Under the pieces are notes generated by a model. It saw only the letters and a program-made list of their open reading frames with translations, ran no database searches and was not told where the DNA came from. A DNA stretch of 64,000 nucleotides, taken from the NCBI RefSeq assembly GCF_002205895.1, contig NZ_NJDE01000004.1, positions 62,001 to 126,000 on the forward strand, given 5' to 3'. Below are positions 18,038 to 26,210 of this stretch, piece by piece. The stretch's first letter is position 1; each line of letters begins with the position of its first letter. Made by a program: the position numbers and the translations under genes. This DNA comes from Saccharibacillus sp. O23 (GTDB taxonomy: Bacteria > Bacillota > Bacilli > Paenibacillales > Paenibacillaceae).

Positions 18038-18517
18038 TTAATAAGCGATACGGCCGATAACCGTGATCTTGCCGGATTCGCGATCCCACACGATCTGTTT
18101 GCCCAGCGCCGATACGGCATCGCGCAGCGGGATCAGGATTTCTCCGTTTTGGGCGACAACAGTCTTATGCTCCATCGTCAGGCTTTTGACCTTTTCTTGG
18201 CCGCCGATCTACGATCTGATCTCGACTTTGTTCGAACCGCCGAACCACGTATAGAATTCGTCGGAGTCGCCTTTCGCGGAGAAATGCGTGATAAAGCTCG
18301 CGGAGCGATCGTCTTTGAACACCCAACCGTTCAGGGCGCCCATCATGCCGGACAGCGTTTCGATGCCGCAATAGACGCGATTGTCCCGGATCACGTACGA
18401 ATCGGCCGAGTAGTTCTGCGAATTGGCCGTTAATCGGGGAGACGCTGCCGCGAACGCACTCGACGTTTGGAACGAAACAGCGAGCACGAGAGCGGCCGCT
18501 ATCGTTTTTCTCAACAC
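18038..18517 (-). pseudogene. Stalk-domain (copper amine oxidase N-terminal-like) secreted protein broken by an in-frame TAG
   Basis: GTG at 18517, preceded by AGAGGTGAT, starts a signal peptide (RKTIAAALVLAVSF, cleavage near AFAA). The frame runs to a TAG at 18209-18211, then continues in the same frame to TAA at 18038-18040. The part after the TAG includes NGEILIPLRDAVSALGK and IVWDRESGKITVIG, the hallmark of the stalk domain common in secreted Paenibacillaceae proteins. The complete product would be about 159 aa. Because both halves are in one frame, a single base change explains the break; read-through or a sequencing error are alternatives. Confidence 0.65.
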
Positions 18518-18559
18518 AATATCACCTCTTCTTCTAAATATATGCAAATCCTACGCAAA

Positions 18560-18596
18560 TGAAAAGCCCGCTTCCGAAATATACGGAAGCGGGCTT
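18560..18596 (-). terminator. Rho-independent terminator of the ytxH-like gene
   Basis: Perfect 13-bp arms AAGCCCGCTTCCG (18564-18576) and CGGAAGCGGGCTT (18584-18596) followed by TTTTC on the minus strand. Confidence 0.8.
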
Positions 18597-18641
18597 ACGG
18601 TTGAACGAGTCGGAGCAGAACGGATCTTGCCCGATCGCGAC

Positions 18642-18947
18642 TTAAGAGCGGAACCCTTGCACTTCGCTTTTGATATCCGATGCGGCGGAAGTCGCTTCTT
18701 CTTTGAACTCTTTGACGACGTCCATCGACTCGGCGAGCAGGCCTTTGATCTCTTGGCTCTTCTCTTGCAGTTCTCCGCTGCGCTCTTTGATCATCTGTCC
18801 TTGATCTTTAAGCAAATTCACGGTATTCATGAATTTGTCGCGCAAGGAAGCGCCTTCCTGAGCGGCGACGAGTACGGCAAGACCGGCTCCGATCAATGCG
18901 CCGGCGACGGCACCGACGATAATGGCGTTTTTTTCTGTATCTGGCAT
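18642..18947 (-). CDS. YtxH-family small membrane-anchored protein
   Basis: Predicted 101 aa. Residues ~8-28 (AIIVGAVAGALIGAGLAVLVA) form a glycine-rich membrane helix followed by an amphipathic, charged helical tail with YtxH-like features (EGASLRDKF). Such proteins are general-stress or envelope-associated in Bacilli, function poorly defined. GAGGAGC precedes the ATG. A strong terminator follows. Confidence 0.85.
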   Translation of the reverse strand: MPDTEKNAIIVGAVAGALIGAGLAVLVAAQEGASLRDKFMNTVNLLKDQGQMIKERSGELQEKSQEIKGLLAESMDVVKEFKEEATSAASDIKSEVQGFRS

Positions 18948-19056
18948 AGGGGTTGCTCCTCTCGTTTCTCCGATAGTAGGCTTGCTGCTTTGCTTCTCTC
19001 TTAGGTATTACCCACTCTTGCGGCGTTTGCCTTCACACTGTAGTACCTTGTCAACA

Positions 19057-21717
19057 TTATTCCGTTCGGCTTCGGGTCCGGTATTCGCCCGGCGTCGCGG
19101 AAACGATCTTCTTGAATGCCCGGCTGAACGACATATAGTTCGCGTAGCCGACTTGGATCGCGATCTCCTGAATCGGCGATTGGGTCTCGCGAAGCAGACG
19201 CCGCGCGGCGTCGATCCGCACGCCGGCGAGATAATCGACGAAGTTCTCGCCGAACGCGTCTTTGAACAGCCGGCTCAGATAGCTGGAACTCAGCCCGAAC
19301 CGGTCGGCGATCGACGACAGCGACAGATTGGGGTCGCTGTAATTGGCGTCGATATACGCCCGGACTTCCTGCAAGGTGACATGGCTGCTGCGGCTCTCGC
19401 GCAGCAGGCGAAGCCGCACGGCATATTCGCCGAGCAGATTCCGCACGGCGCTCTCCAGATCGTCGAGCGTATCGTAATGCTCGAGCGCCGCGCTCAAGCG
19501 GGGCGAGGCTTCGCTGCGCCAGAGTTCCCGGGCTTCGCCCGGCAGTTCCATCATCTCGCGCAGCAGTTGATAAGCCAAGACGTTCATCAGGGCGGACAAG
19601 TCGTCCTTGGACAGCGGCTCGGCGCGCAGCTCGCCCAGCAGCTCGTCGAGCCGCTGCTGCCAGACCGCTTCGCCCATGCGGTACGCCTGCGCCAATTCGC
19701 GGATCGTGCGCAGCACGCCGTACAGTTCCGCCGCCGCTCCCCGGCGAAGATCCCTGCGGACGATGACCCGCGCGCCGCCGAGCGTCGACTTGTACCCCAT
19801 CGCTTCGGCGGCTTCTCGGAAGCCTCGCGCGATCTCTTCCGGCGACGCGAGCTCGTCGCCCAATGCCACGGTCACCGTACATTTCAGATGCGCGGCGACC
19901 CAAGATCCCAATTCGGCCGCGAACGCCGCCGCGGCCCCTACGGCATCCGGCCCGACGCCTACGGTCGCGCCGGCGTCTTCGGCCGCGCCCGCAGGCAGGC
20001 TCGCTCCGACCGTGAACGGCGCTTCGCTTGCGCCGCTCTGACTTGAATCGCCTATTTGCGGCGTTTCGCTCTCGCCGGACGCCCCGTTCGCCGCTTGGCC
20101 GGCCAGCCGCTCGGACGCTGCGCCGATCAACGCTTCCGCCCGATCTTCCCCAGGCGGCAGGATTTCGCCGCTCTCCGCTCCGCCCGCCAAGTCCGCAAAG
20201 CGCAGCAGCAGCCCCAGCCTCCCGCCGGGCAGCCATTCGGCCCATAGAGAAGCGCCGCGCAGCGCGGCGAGTTCGCCCGCGGCGCTGACGATCGCGTAAC
20301 GCAGCAGCTCGCGGCTGCGCTCCGAATACGCCCGGTTGAATTCGTCCGGCCGGTCGATCTCCAGCAAGCCTATGGCGGCGCGGCCGAAGCGGGGATCTTG
20401 AACGGAAGCGGCGGAAACCCCCAACGCGGCCGTTTCCGCCGCCCATTCCTCCGCGCCGACGATCCGCGACCCGTCCGTCAGTTCGCGGAAAAATTCCCGG
20501 CGGCGATACACGATGTCTTCCTGCTGGCGCTGCCGATCCGCTTCCGCCCGCGCGATCATCGCGCTCAATGTCGATTCGATACGGGCGAATTCGTCCGGAT
20601 GCTGCGACTTTCGTCCTCTGCGTTCGGCACGCTCGGATTTCGTGTCCGAAGCGGCCGAATGCGCCGCTTCGCCGCCTGCTCCTTCCGAGCCGCCGGACTC
20701 GGCAGCCGCAGACGCTCCCGCTTCTTCGAGCTGCGCCGCTTCCGTCAGAGCCGCCGCGGCTTCCATCGTGCCCGGCGGCAGCGCGTCCAGCCGTTGAAGC
20801 AGCCGCACGACCGGCTCGTAATTGCGCCGCGACACCTGCGCCGTCCAAGCGACGCCCAAGATCACGATCAGCGCCGCTCCCGCGATCCACGCATACCAGA
20901 CGCTCATCAGAACCGCCGACAGCGAGCCGTCCGACAACCCGCTGCGAATCTCCCAACCCGTGTAAGACGAAGTCACCGAAGACAATTCTTTTTCTTCGAC
21001 CGCCGCCACGGCTTCGGCGTTTTCTGTCGCGATCGCCGCCGCCGCGGCCAGTTCCGCTTCCGTTCCCAACATCAGCTTGCCTTCCGGCGTATACAGATGA
21101 ATAAAACTCGTTTCTTCTCCGATCATCTCCCGCAGCAGATCCCGCACCGAATCGAGCGACACGTTCACGACCATCAGCCCGCGTTCGCCCGTCAGCAGCG
21201 GAATGCCTCGCGTCAACGTCACGACCGTCTTGGGCTGGCCGCCAGGCAGCGCAAGTTCCCGAGGTTCCGACCATCCGGTAGGCAACGCTCCTTCGGAAGC
21301 TTGTTCGACGAATTTTCGGTCCGCGAAATTTTCCAGACGGCCGATCGACAGATTGCCGAGCACCGTTCCGTCCGATACCCGATACACGTAGAGCGAATCG
21401 ATCAACGGATTGGTCAGCTTGAGCCGTACCAGCCGAGTCGAAGTTTCGTTGGCCGCCAGATAAGGATTCGCCGAGGACGAGAAGAACGCGTCGAATTCGC
21501 CCGACACGATCTCCCGGTTCATCATCTCGCCGATCGAACGGAACGAATAATCGAGCGATTGCACGGCCTGACGCGAGAAGACTTCGTTGGCCCGAGCCGT
21601 TTCCCGTTTCGACAATTCCGCCGATCCGGCAAAAAACAGGAGCATGAGCACCGCCGGCACGATGATGAGAATGGGCAGGTAAGAAAACGTCAGCCGGTTG
21701 AACCAACTTCTGGACAC
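19057..21717 (-). CDS. Membrane-bound AraC-family transcriptional regulator with extracytoplasmic sensor
   Basis: Predicted 886 aa. GTG at 21717 has AGGAGGG 6 nt upstream; an in-frame TTG two codons earlier overlaps that box. Membrane helices near residues 10-32 and ~275-297 enclose a Cache-like external sensor. A cytosolic linker with a low-complexity acidic/Ala-rich part (~320-360) follows. The last ~105 residues are an AraC-type double helix-turn-helix (SLSSIADRFGLSSSYLSRLF, then IQEIAIQVGYANYMSFSRAFKK). Such regulators usually control sugar transport genes; the target here is not adjacent, so one of the two glycan operons is a candidate. It is divergent from ccdA. Confidence 0.88.
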   Translation of the reverse strand: MSRSWFNRLTFSYLPILIIVPAVLMLLFFAGSAELSKRETARANEVFSRQAVQSLDYSFRSIGEMMNREIVSGEFDAFFSSSANPYLAANETSTRLVRLKLTNPLIDSLYVYRVSDGTVLGNLSIGRLENFADRKFVEQASEGALPTGWSEPRELALPGGQPKTVVTLTRGIPLLTGERGLMVVNVSLDSVRDLLREMIGEETSFIHLYTPEGKLMLGTEAELAAAAAIATENAEAVAAVEEKELSSVTSSYTGWEIRSGLSDGSLSAVLMSVWYAWIAGAALIVILGVAWTAQVSRRNYEPVVRLLQRLDALPPGTMEAAAALTEAAQLEEAGASAAAESGGSEGAGGEAAHSAASDTKSERAERRGRKSQHPDEFARIESTLSAMIARAEADRQRQQEDIVYRRREFFRELTDGSRIVGAEEWAAETAALGVSAASVQDPRFGRAAIGLLEIDRPDEFNRAYSERSRELLRYAIVSAAGELAALRGASLWAEWLPGGRLGLLLRFADLAGGAESGEILPPGEDRAEALIGAASERLAGQAANGASGESETPQIGDSSQSGASEAPFTVGASLPAGAAEDAGATVGVGPDAVGAAAAFAAELGSWVAAHLKCTVTVALGDELASPEEIARGFREAAEAMGYKSTLGGARVIVRRDLRRGAAAELYGVLRTIRELAQAYRMGEAVWQQRLDELLGELRAEPLSKDDLSALMNVLAYQLLREMMELPGEARELWRSEASPRLSAALEHYDTLDDLESAVRNLLGEYAVRLRLLRESRSSHVTLQEVRAYIDANYSDPNLSLSSIADRFGLSSSYLSRLFKDAFGENFVDYLAGVRIDAARRLLRETQSPIQEIAIQVGYANYMSFSRAFKKIVSATPGEYRTRSRTE

Positions 21718-21958
21718 GGGCAACCCTCCTAATCTCCTTCTAAAGTTACATATTTTCTCACCTCGCGCAATCCTTTTGCGGTTCTTTTATCAAAAAAAGC
21801 CTCCCTATGCCTCTCCGAAAGCTACCCATTTACGGTTTCCTAATTTTTGTATAAAAATATTTCGAAAAACTAATCCAAATTTGATCTTTTTGCGTACAAT
21901 AAGACGTAAACAAGTTTTAGATGTAAGAACGCAAATCCAAATCGGAGGTGACGCTTCT

Positions 21959-22687
21959 TTGGCACCGGAATCTTTATATGTCGGAAGCGTGCTCGCGGCC
22001 GGCGTGCTTTCCTTTTTCTCGCCGTGCATCTTCCCGATGCTGCCCGTGTATTTCGCTTTCCTCGGCGGTTCCGAAGCGGATCGGCTGCGCGCTTCCGCAT
22101 CCGGCGACGCCGCCGTTTCCCGTTTCCGCGTCGATCCTCGGTTGATCGGCCGGACGCTGCTGTTTATCCTCGGACTGTCCGTCGTGTTCCTGCTGCTCGG
22201 CTTCGGCGCGGGCGCGCTCGGCGGCGTGATCAACAGTTCGTGGTTCATGATCGTCTGCGGCGCGGCCGTGATCGTGTTCGGCATCCATCAGACGGGCCTG
22301 CTGAACTTGATGTTCATGCAGAAAGAGAAACGCTTGAGCTTCGACGCGAATAAGCAAAAAGGCTGGCTCGGCGCGTTCCTGCTCGGCTTGACGTTCAGCT
22401 TCGGCTGGACGCCGTGCATCGGTCCCGTGCTCGCCGCCGTGCTCGGCGTAGCCGCGGGCGGCGGTTCGGCCGGCTACGGCGTCTGGATGATGTTCGTCTA
22501 CACCGTCGGCATGGCCGTGCCTTTCCTGCTGTTGGCGGTCTTCTCGGATTTCCTGCTGCGCCGCATCAAGAAGCTGTACAAGCATATGGGCAAGATCAAG
22601 ATCGCGTCCGGCGTCGTGCTGATCGCGATGGGCATCCTGCTGATGACCAATAACTTGGCGGTGCTTACCGCCGCGTTCCAATCTTGA
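21959..22687 (+). CDS. ccdA: Cytochrome c biogenesis protein CcdA (thiol electron transporter)
   Basis: Predicted 242 aa. TTG at 21959 has a perfect GGAGGTGA box 7 nt upstream; earlier in-frame starts lack one. Six to seven membrane helices. The two redox cysteines sit in FFSPCIFPMLP (about residues 20-30) and GWTPCIGPVL (about 154-163), as in CcdA/DsbD-beta. It carries reducing power from cytosolic thioredoxin across the membrane. The next genes are a TlpA-like lipoprotein and MsrAB, so the likely role here is to feed extracytoplasmic methionine sulfoxide repair rather than cytochrome c maturation. The 241 bp upstream (21718-21958) is AT-rich and holds no gene. Confidence 0.9.
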   Translation: MAPESLYVGSVLAAGVLSFFSPCIFPMLPVYFAFLGGSEADRLRASASGDAAVSRFRVDPRLIGRTLLFILGLSVVFLLLGFGAGALGGVINSSWFMIVCGAAVIVFGIHQTGLLNLMFMQKEKRLSFDANKQKGWLGAFLLGLTFSFGWTPCIGPVLAAVLGVAAGGGSAGYGVWMMFVYTVGMAVPFLLLAVFSDFLLRRIKKLYKHMGKIKIASGVVLIAMGILLMTNNLAVLTAAFQS

Positions 22688-22721
22688 CCGTTTCGAATTC
22701 GTTTATAAGGAGATGACCCAT

Positions 22722-23261
22722 TTGAGTTCCGTCAAAAAAGTCTGGCTTCCTCTGCTCTCGCTGCTCTGCGCCGTGTCGCTGCTGACCGCCTGCGGCCAAT
22801 CGGCTCAGAAGTCCGCGTCCGGCAGCGCGTCTTCGGCAAGCGCGAACGCCGCGCCGCAGTTCGATCTCAAAGACCTGAGCGGCAGCGACGTCAAGCTCGC
22901 CGATTTCAAAGGCGAAAAAGTCTACATTAAATATTGGGCTTCTTGGTGCTCGATCTGCCTCGCCGGCATGGACGAACTGAACACGCTGGCCGGTCAGGAC
23001 AACGATTTTAAAGTCATCAGCATCGTCGCCCCGAATTTCAAAGGCGAAAAGTCCGAAGCCGATTTCAAAAAATGGTTCTCGGGTCTCGACGAGAAAAACA
23101 CGACCGTCCTGCTCGACGAAGGCGGCAAATACGCGCAGCAGTTCGGCGTTCGCGCTTATCCGACTTCGTTTTATATCGATTCGAACGGCAATCTGGCGAA
23201 GACCGTGCCGGGGCATAACGACAACGCGATGATCGCGGCCAATTTCAACGACATCCCGTAA
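22722..23261 (+). CDS. TlpA/ResA-like thiol-disulfide oxidoreductase lipoprotein
   Basis: Predicted 180 aa. TTG at 22722 lies 9 nt after AAGGAG; an in-frame start at 22713 overlaps the box. Lipobox LLTAC (Cys24) anchors it outside the cell. The thioredoxin fold has active site WASWCSICLAGM (C76-x-x-C79) and the cis-proline in AYPTSFYID. It should receive electrons from CcdA and reduce the exported MsrAB. It sits 34 bp after ccdA and 59 bp before msrAB, one operon. Confidence 0.88.
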   Translation: MSSVKKVWLPLLSLLCAVSLLTACGQSAQKSASGSASSASANAAPQFDLKDLSGSDVKLADFKGEKVYIKYWASWCSICLAGMDELNTLAGQDNDFKVISIVAPNFKGEKSEADFKKWFSGLDEKNTTVLLDEGGKYAQQFGVRAYPTSFYIDSNGNLAKTVPGHNDNAMIAANFNDIP

Positions 23262-23320
23262 CTTTTCCTTTTAAACTCTCATTTTCAGACTCTTATTTCT
23301 ACTAAAAGGAGGTTTCGCGC

Positions 23321-24571
23321 ATGAAAAAAAGAACCCGGCCCGCCGCCTGGCTCTCCTTGATGTCGCTGGTGGTTCTGGCGCTGTTGGTCTCGGCCTGTTC
23401 GACGTCGGGACTCGGCGGCATGAACGCCTCCGGCGCGTCCGCTTCGTCAGGAGGACACGTAACGGCCGCCAGTATCAAAAATCCGAACGAAGGCGTCGAT
23501 TATTCCAAGTCCGATCTGAAAAAGATCTATCTTGCCGGCGGCTGCTTCTGGGGCGTCGAAGCATATATGGCGCGCATCTACGGCGTGCAGGACGCGGTAT
23601 CGGGCTATGCCAACGGCACCGGCGAGAACCCGACTTACGAAGACGTGGTGGCAGGTAAACGCGGATTCGCGGAAACCGTCGAAGTCACCTACGATCCGGC
23701 GCGCATTTCGCTGGACAAACTGCTGACGGAATTTTTCAAAGTCATCGATCCGACCAGCAAAAACAAGCAGGGCAACGATCGCGGCATCCAATACCGTTCC
23801 GGCGTGTATTACACGGACGACAGCGAGAAATCCGTGGTCGAATCCGTCATCGCCAAGGAACAGGAGCGTTACAACCAACCGATCGTGACCGAAGTGCTGC
23901 CGCTCCAGAACTTCTACGAAGCGGAAGAATACCATCAGGACTATCTGGAGAAAAATCCGAACGGTTACTGCCATATCGATATGAGCATCTTGAACGATCA
24001 GGAGGTCCCGGCCGATCCGAACGGAACTTCCGGCACGGAAAACGACACGTCCGCGGCAGGCGTGACTTCGGCAGGCACCAAGTCGGCCGCCGCCACGAAA
24101 GCCGCGGGTCATATCGTCATCGACCCTGCCGACTATCCGAAACGCAGTCCCGAAGAACTCAAAAAGCTGCTGACGGATATTCAATATAAAGTCGCCGTGG
24201 AACAGGACACCGAACACCCTTATTCCAACGAGTATTGGGATACGTACGAAAAAGGCATCTACGTCGACGTCTCCACCGGCGAGCCGCTGTTCGCCAGCGA
24301 AGACAAATACGATTCCCAATGCGGTTGGCCGAGCTTCGTGAAGCCGATCCTCCCGGAAGTCGTGACGTACAAAGAAGATACCGCCTATAATATGGTCCGT
24401 ACCGAAGTTCGCAGCCGTTCCGGCGATATCCATCTCGGTCACGTCTTCGACGACGGCCCGGCGGATCGCGGCGGCAAACGCTACTGCATCAACAGCGCTT
24501 CGATCCGGTTCGTGCCGCTGGCCGATATGAACGCGGAAGGTTACGGTTATCTGATCAGCGTAGCGAAATAA
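23321..24571 (+). CDS. msrAB: Secreted lipoprotein MsrA-MsrB fusion, methionine sulfoxide reductase
   Basis: Predicted 416 aa. Lipobox LVSAC (Cys26) and a Gly/Ser linker lead to an MsrA domain with active site GCFWG (Cys75) and the typical [14 protein letters not shown]. After a linker (~230-265) the MsrB domain has SQCGWPSF and the catalytic [11 protein letters not shown] (Cys ~389). The two domains repair S- and R-forms of methionine sulfoxide. The MsrB domain has a single cysteine in SQCGW and none of the usual zinc CxxC pairs. With CcdA and the TlpA-like protein this resembles known extracytoplasmic Msr systems. AAAGGAGG precedes the ATG. Confidence 0.95.
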   Translation: MKKRTRPAAWLSLMSLVVLALLVSACSTSGLGGMNASGASASSGGHVTAASIKNPNEGVDYSKSDLKKIYLAGGCFWGVEAYMARIYGVQDAVSGYANGTGENPTYEDVVAGKRGFAETVEVTYDPARISLDKLLTEFFKVIDPTSKNKQGNDRGIQYRSGVYYTDDSEKSVVESVIAKEQERYNQPIVTEVLPLQNFYEAEEYHQDYLEKNPNGYCHIDMSILNDQEVPADPNGTSGTENDTSAAGVTSAGTKSAAATKAAGHIVIDPADYPKRSPEELKKLLTDIQYKVAVEQDTEHPYSNEYWDTYEKGIYVDVSTGEPLFASEDKYDSQCGWPSFVKPILPEVVTYKEDTAYNMVRTEVRSRSGDIHLGHVFDDGPADRGGKRYCINSASIRFVPLADMNAEGYGYLISVAK

Positions 24572-24621
24572 CGTCCCGGCTTCTTCGTTTCCATGCAAGC
24601 TGCTTTTATTTATGCCGTATT

Positions 24622-24657
24622 GCCGCACCCGACGAGTAAGATCGGGTGCGGCTTTAT
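24622..24657 (+). terminator. Rho-independent terminator after msrAB
   Basis: Perfect 11-bp arms GCCGCACCCGA (24622-24632) and TCGGGTGCGGC (24642-24652) followed by TTTATT. It separates msrAB from the second msrA. Confidence 0.85.
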
Positions 24658-24680
24658 TCGTAAAAAAGGAGGCCGTTCAA

Positions 24681-25409
24681 ATGAAACGCGTACGTTGGAT
24701 GATAGGCCTTTTCGCCGTCGCCTCGATTTTCTTGGTATATGCCGCGCTGTCTACCAACGGCGAAGCGCAAAGCCGCCCCGATCCCGATTCTCCGGCCGCT
24801 TTCGCCAACCCCAACGCCGACGTCGATTATTCGCAAGCGGATCTTCGAACCATCGATCTGGCCGGCGGCTGCTTCTGGGGCGTCGAAGCTTATCTGTCGC
24901 GGCTCTACGGAGTGGCCGACGTGACGGTCGGTTATGCTTACGGCGCAGCGGAAGGTTCCGAAGACGAATCCGGCAGCGATCCCCTCGACTCCGCGAAATC
25001 GGTATCTTCCGAACTTTCCGCCGATTTCTCCGAAACGCCGCCGAACGCGCCGGACGTGCCGCCTTCCGGCTATGCGGAGACCGTGCGCGTCACCTACGAT
25101 CCGGCCCGTCTGCCGCTATCCGAACTGCTCGGCGACTTTTTCCGCGTGATCGATCCCACCAGCTTGAACCGGCAGGGCGAAGACATCGGCACGCAGTACC
25201 GCTCGGGCGTCTATTATACGGATCAGGCCGATCTTCCGGTCATCGAAGCGGCGCTTCGGCGCGAACAAACGAAATACAATCAACCGATCGTGACCGAAAC
25301 GCTGCCCCTCGCACGTTTCGTGATCGCCGCCGAGAGCCAACAGGATTATCTGGAGAAAAATCCGAACGGCTACTGCTCGATCGATCTGCACGCGCTGGAT
25401 AATTCTTGA
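24681..25409 (+). CDS. Second exported MsrA-like methionine sulfoxide reductase with an acidic insertion
   Basis: Predicted 242 aa. ATG at 24681 has GGAGG upstream. An N-terminal hydrophobic segment (about residues 6-24) acts as signal or anchor. The MsrA domain is closely related to that of the preceding fusion: GCFWG with Cys64, [21 protein letters not shown] and [13 protein letters not shown]. Unusual points: an acidic/Ser/Pro-rich insertion (~92-132) replaces the conserved loop after the VGYAYG strand, and the usual Tyr-His before QDYLEKNP is Glu-Ser, so activity may be altered. It probably arose by duplication of the msrA part; there is no MsrB domain. Confidence 0.85.
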   Translation: MKRVRWMIGLFAVASIFLVYAALSTNGEAQSRPDPDSPAAFANPNADVDYSQADLRTIDLAGGCFWGVEAYLSRLYGVADVTVGYAYGAAEGSEDESGSDPLDSAKSVSSELSADFSETPPNAPDVPPSGYAETVRVTYDPARLPLSELLGDFFRVIDPTSLNRQGEDIGTQYRSGVYYTDQADLPVIEAALRREQTKYNQPIVTETLPLARFVIAAESQQDYLEKNPNGYCSIDLHALDNS

Positions 25410-25454
25410 ACAGGGAGAAGAAAAATGACCAAAGGAGAATCTTTTGTTAAATTA

Positions 25455-25470
25455 TTCTGGTAAAGTGAAG
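25455..25470 (+). promoter_or_regulatory. Motif shared with the ABC transporter promoter region
   Basis: TTCTGGTAAAGTGAAG upstream of the response regulator matches TTTTGCTAAAGTAAGG (27884-27899) upstream of the ABC ATPase at 12 of 16 positions. Both lie 28-30 bp before the start codon, so the TAAAGT core may be a -10 element or an operator for the adjacent regulator. Confidence 0.35.
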
Positions 25471-25499
25471 TAAATCGGAATAAAGACAGGAGTATCCGC

Positions 25500-26210
25500 A
25501 TGAATCAGAGTCGAAAAATCGTAGTGATCGAAGACGAACGCGATATTTCCCGCATCGTCAAAAACTATATGGAAAAACACGGACTCGAAGTCGCCGTTGC
25601 CGATAACGGAGCGGACGGCCTACATATGATCGATCTTCTCGAACCGGATTACGTCATTCTCGACTTGACGCTGCCCGATACGGACGGGCTCGAGTTATGC
25701 CGCCGCATTCGCCAAACGAAAGAAACGCCCATTCTGATTCTCAGCGCTCGCGGAAGCGACACCGACAAGGTACTGGGGCTTGGATTCGGCGCGGACGATT
25801 ACATGACCAAACCGTTCTCTCTTAGCGAGCTGCTCGCGCGCATCAATGCCTACTTCCGCCGTCACGACAAAATCGCGATTGCGGCCGCCTCTCCGCCGGA
25901 GCGCGCCGATGCTTCGATCCGGATCGGCGAGCTGTCCATCGAGAAGACCGAACATCGCGTCCGCGTTCGCGGACAAGATATCTCGCTGTCCGCCAAAGAA
26001 TTCGACCTGCTGCTCGTGCTGGCCGAAAACCTGAACCGGGTATTCTCCAAAACCGAACTGCTGGATAAAGTCTGGGGGTACGATCGATACGTGGACGACA
26101 ATACGGTCAGCGTTTACGTGCGCCGCGTTCGCGAAAAGATCGAAGATCAACCTTCCGACCCTCGCTATCTCAAAACGGTGTGGGGCGTAGGTTATAAGTT
26201 ATGCACCTAA
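25500..26210 (+). CDS. OmpR/PhoB-family response regulator
   Basis: Predicted 236 aa. The receiver domain (1-120) has the acidic pocket EDE (11-13), phospho-acceptor Asp55 in YVILDLTLPD, and the lysine in YMTKPFS. The winged-helix DNA-binding domain (~135-236) has DISLSAKEFDLLLVLAEN and VWGYDRYVDDNTVSVYVRRVREKIE. It overlaps the kinase gene by 10 bp, and the pair is followed by an ABC exporter, which it probably controls. Confidence 0.93.
   Translation: MNQSRKIVVIEDERDISRIVKNYMEKHGLEVAVADNGADGLHMIDLLEPDYVILDLTLPDTDGLELCRRIRQTKETPILILSARGSDTDKVLGLGFGADDYMTKPFSLSELLARINAYFRRHDKIAIAAASPPERADASIRIGELSIEKTEHRVRVRGQDISLSAKEFDLLLVLAENLNRVFSKTELLDKVWGYDRYVDDNTVSVYVRRVREKIEDQPSDPRYLKTVWGVGYKLCT

Noticed and set aside
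19001-21706. 901-codon open frame on the minus strand in another frame of the AraC gene
   Set aside because: The alternative frame (19057-21717) has a clear Cache/AraC architecture and a good ribosome binding site; this one is Arg/Gly-rich without domains.
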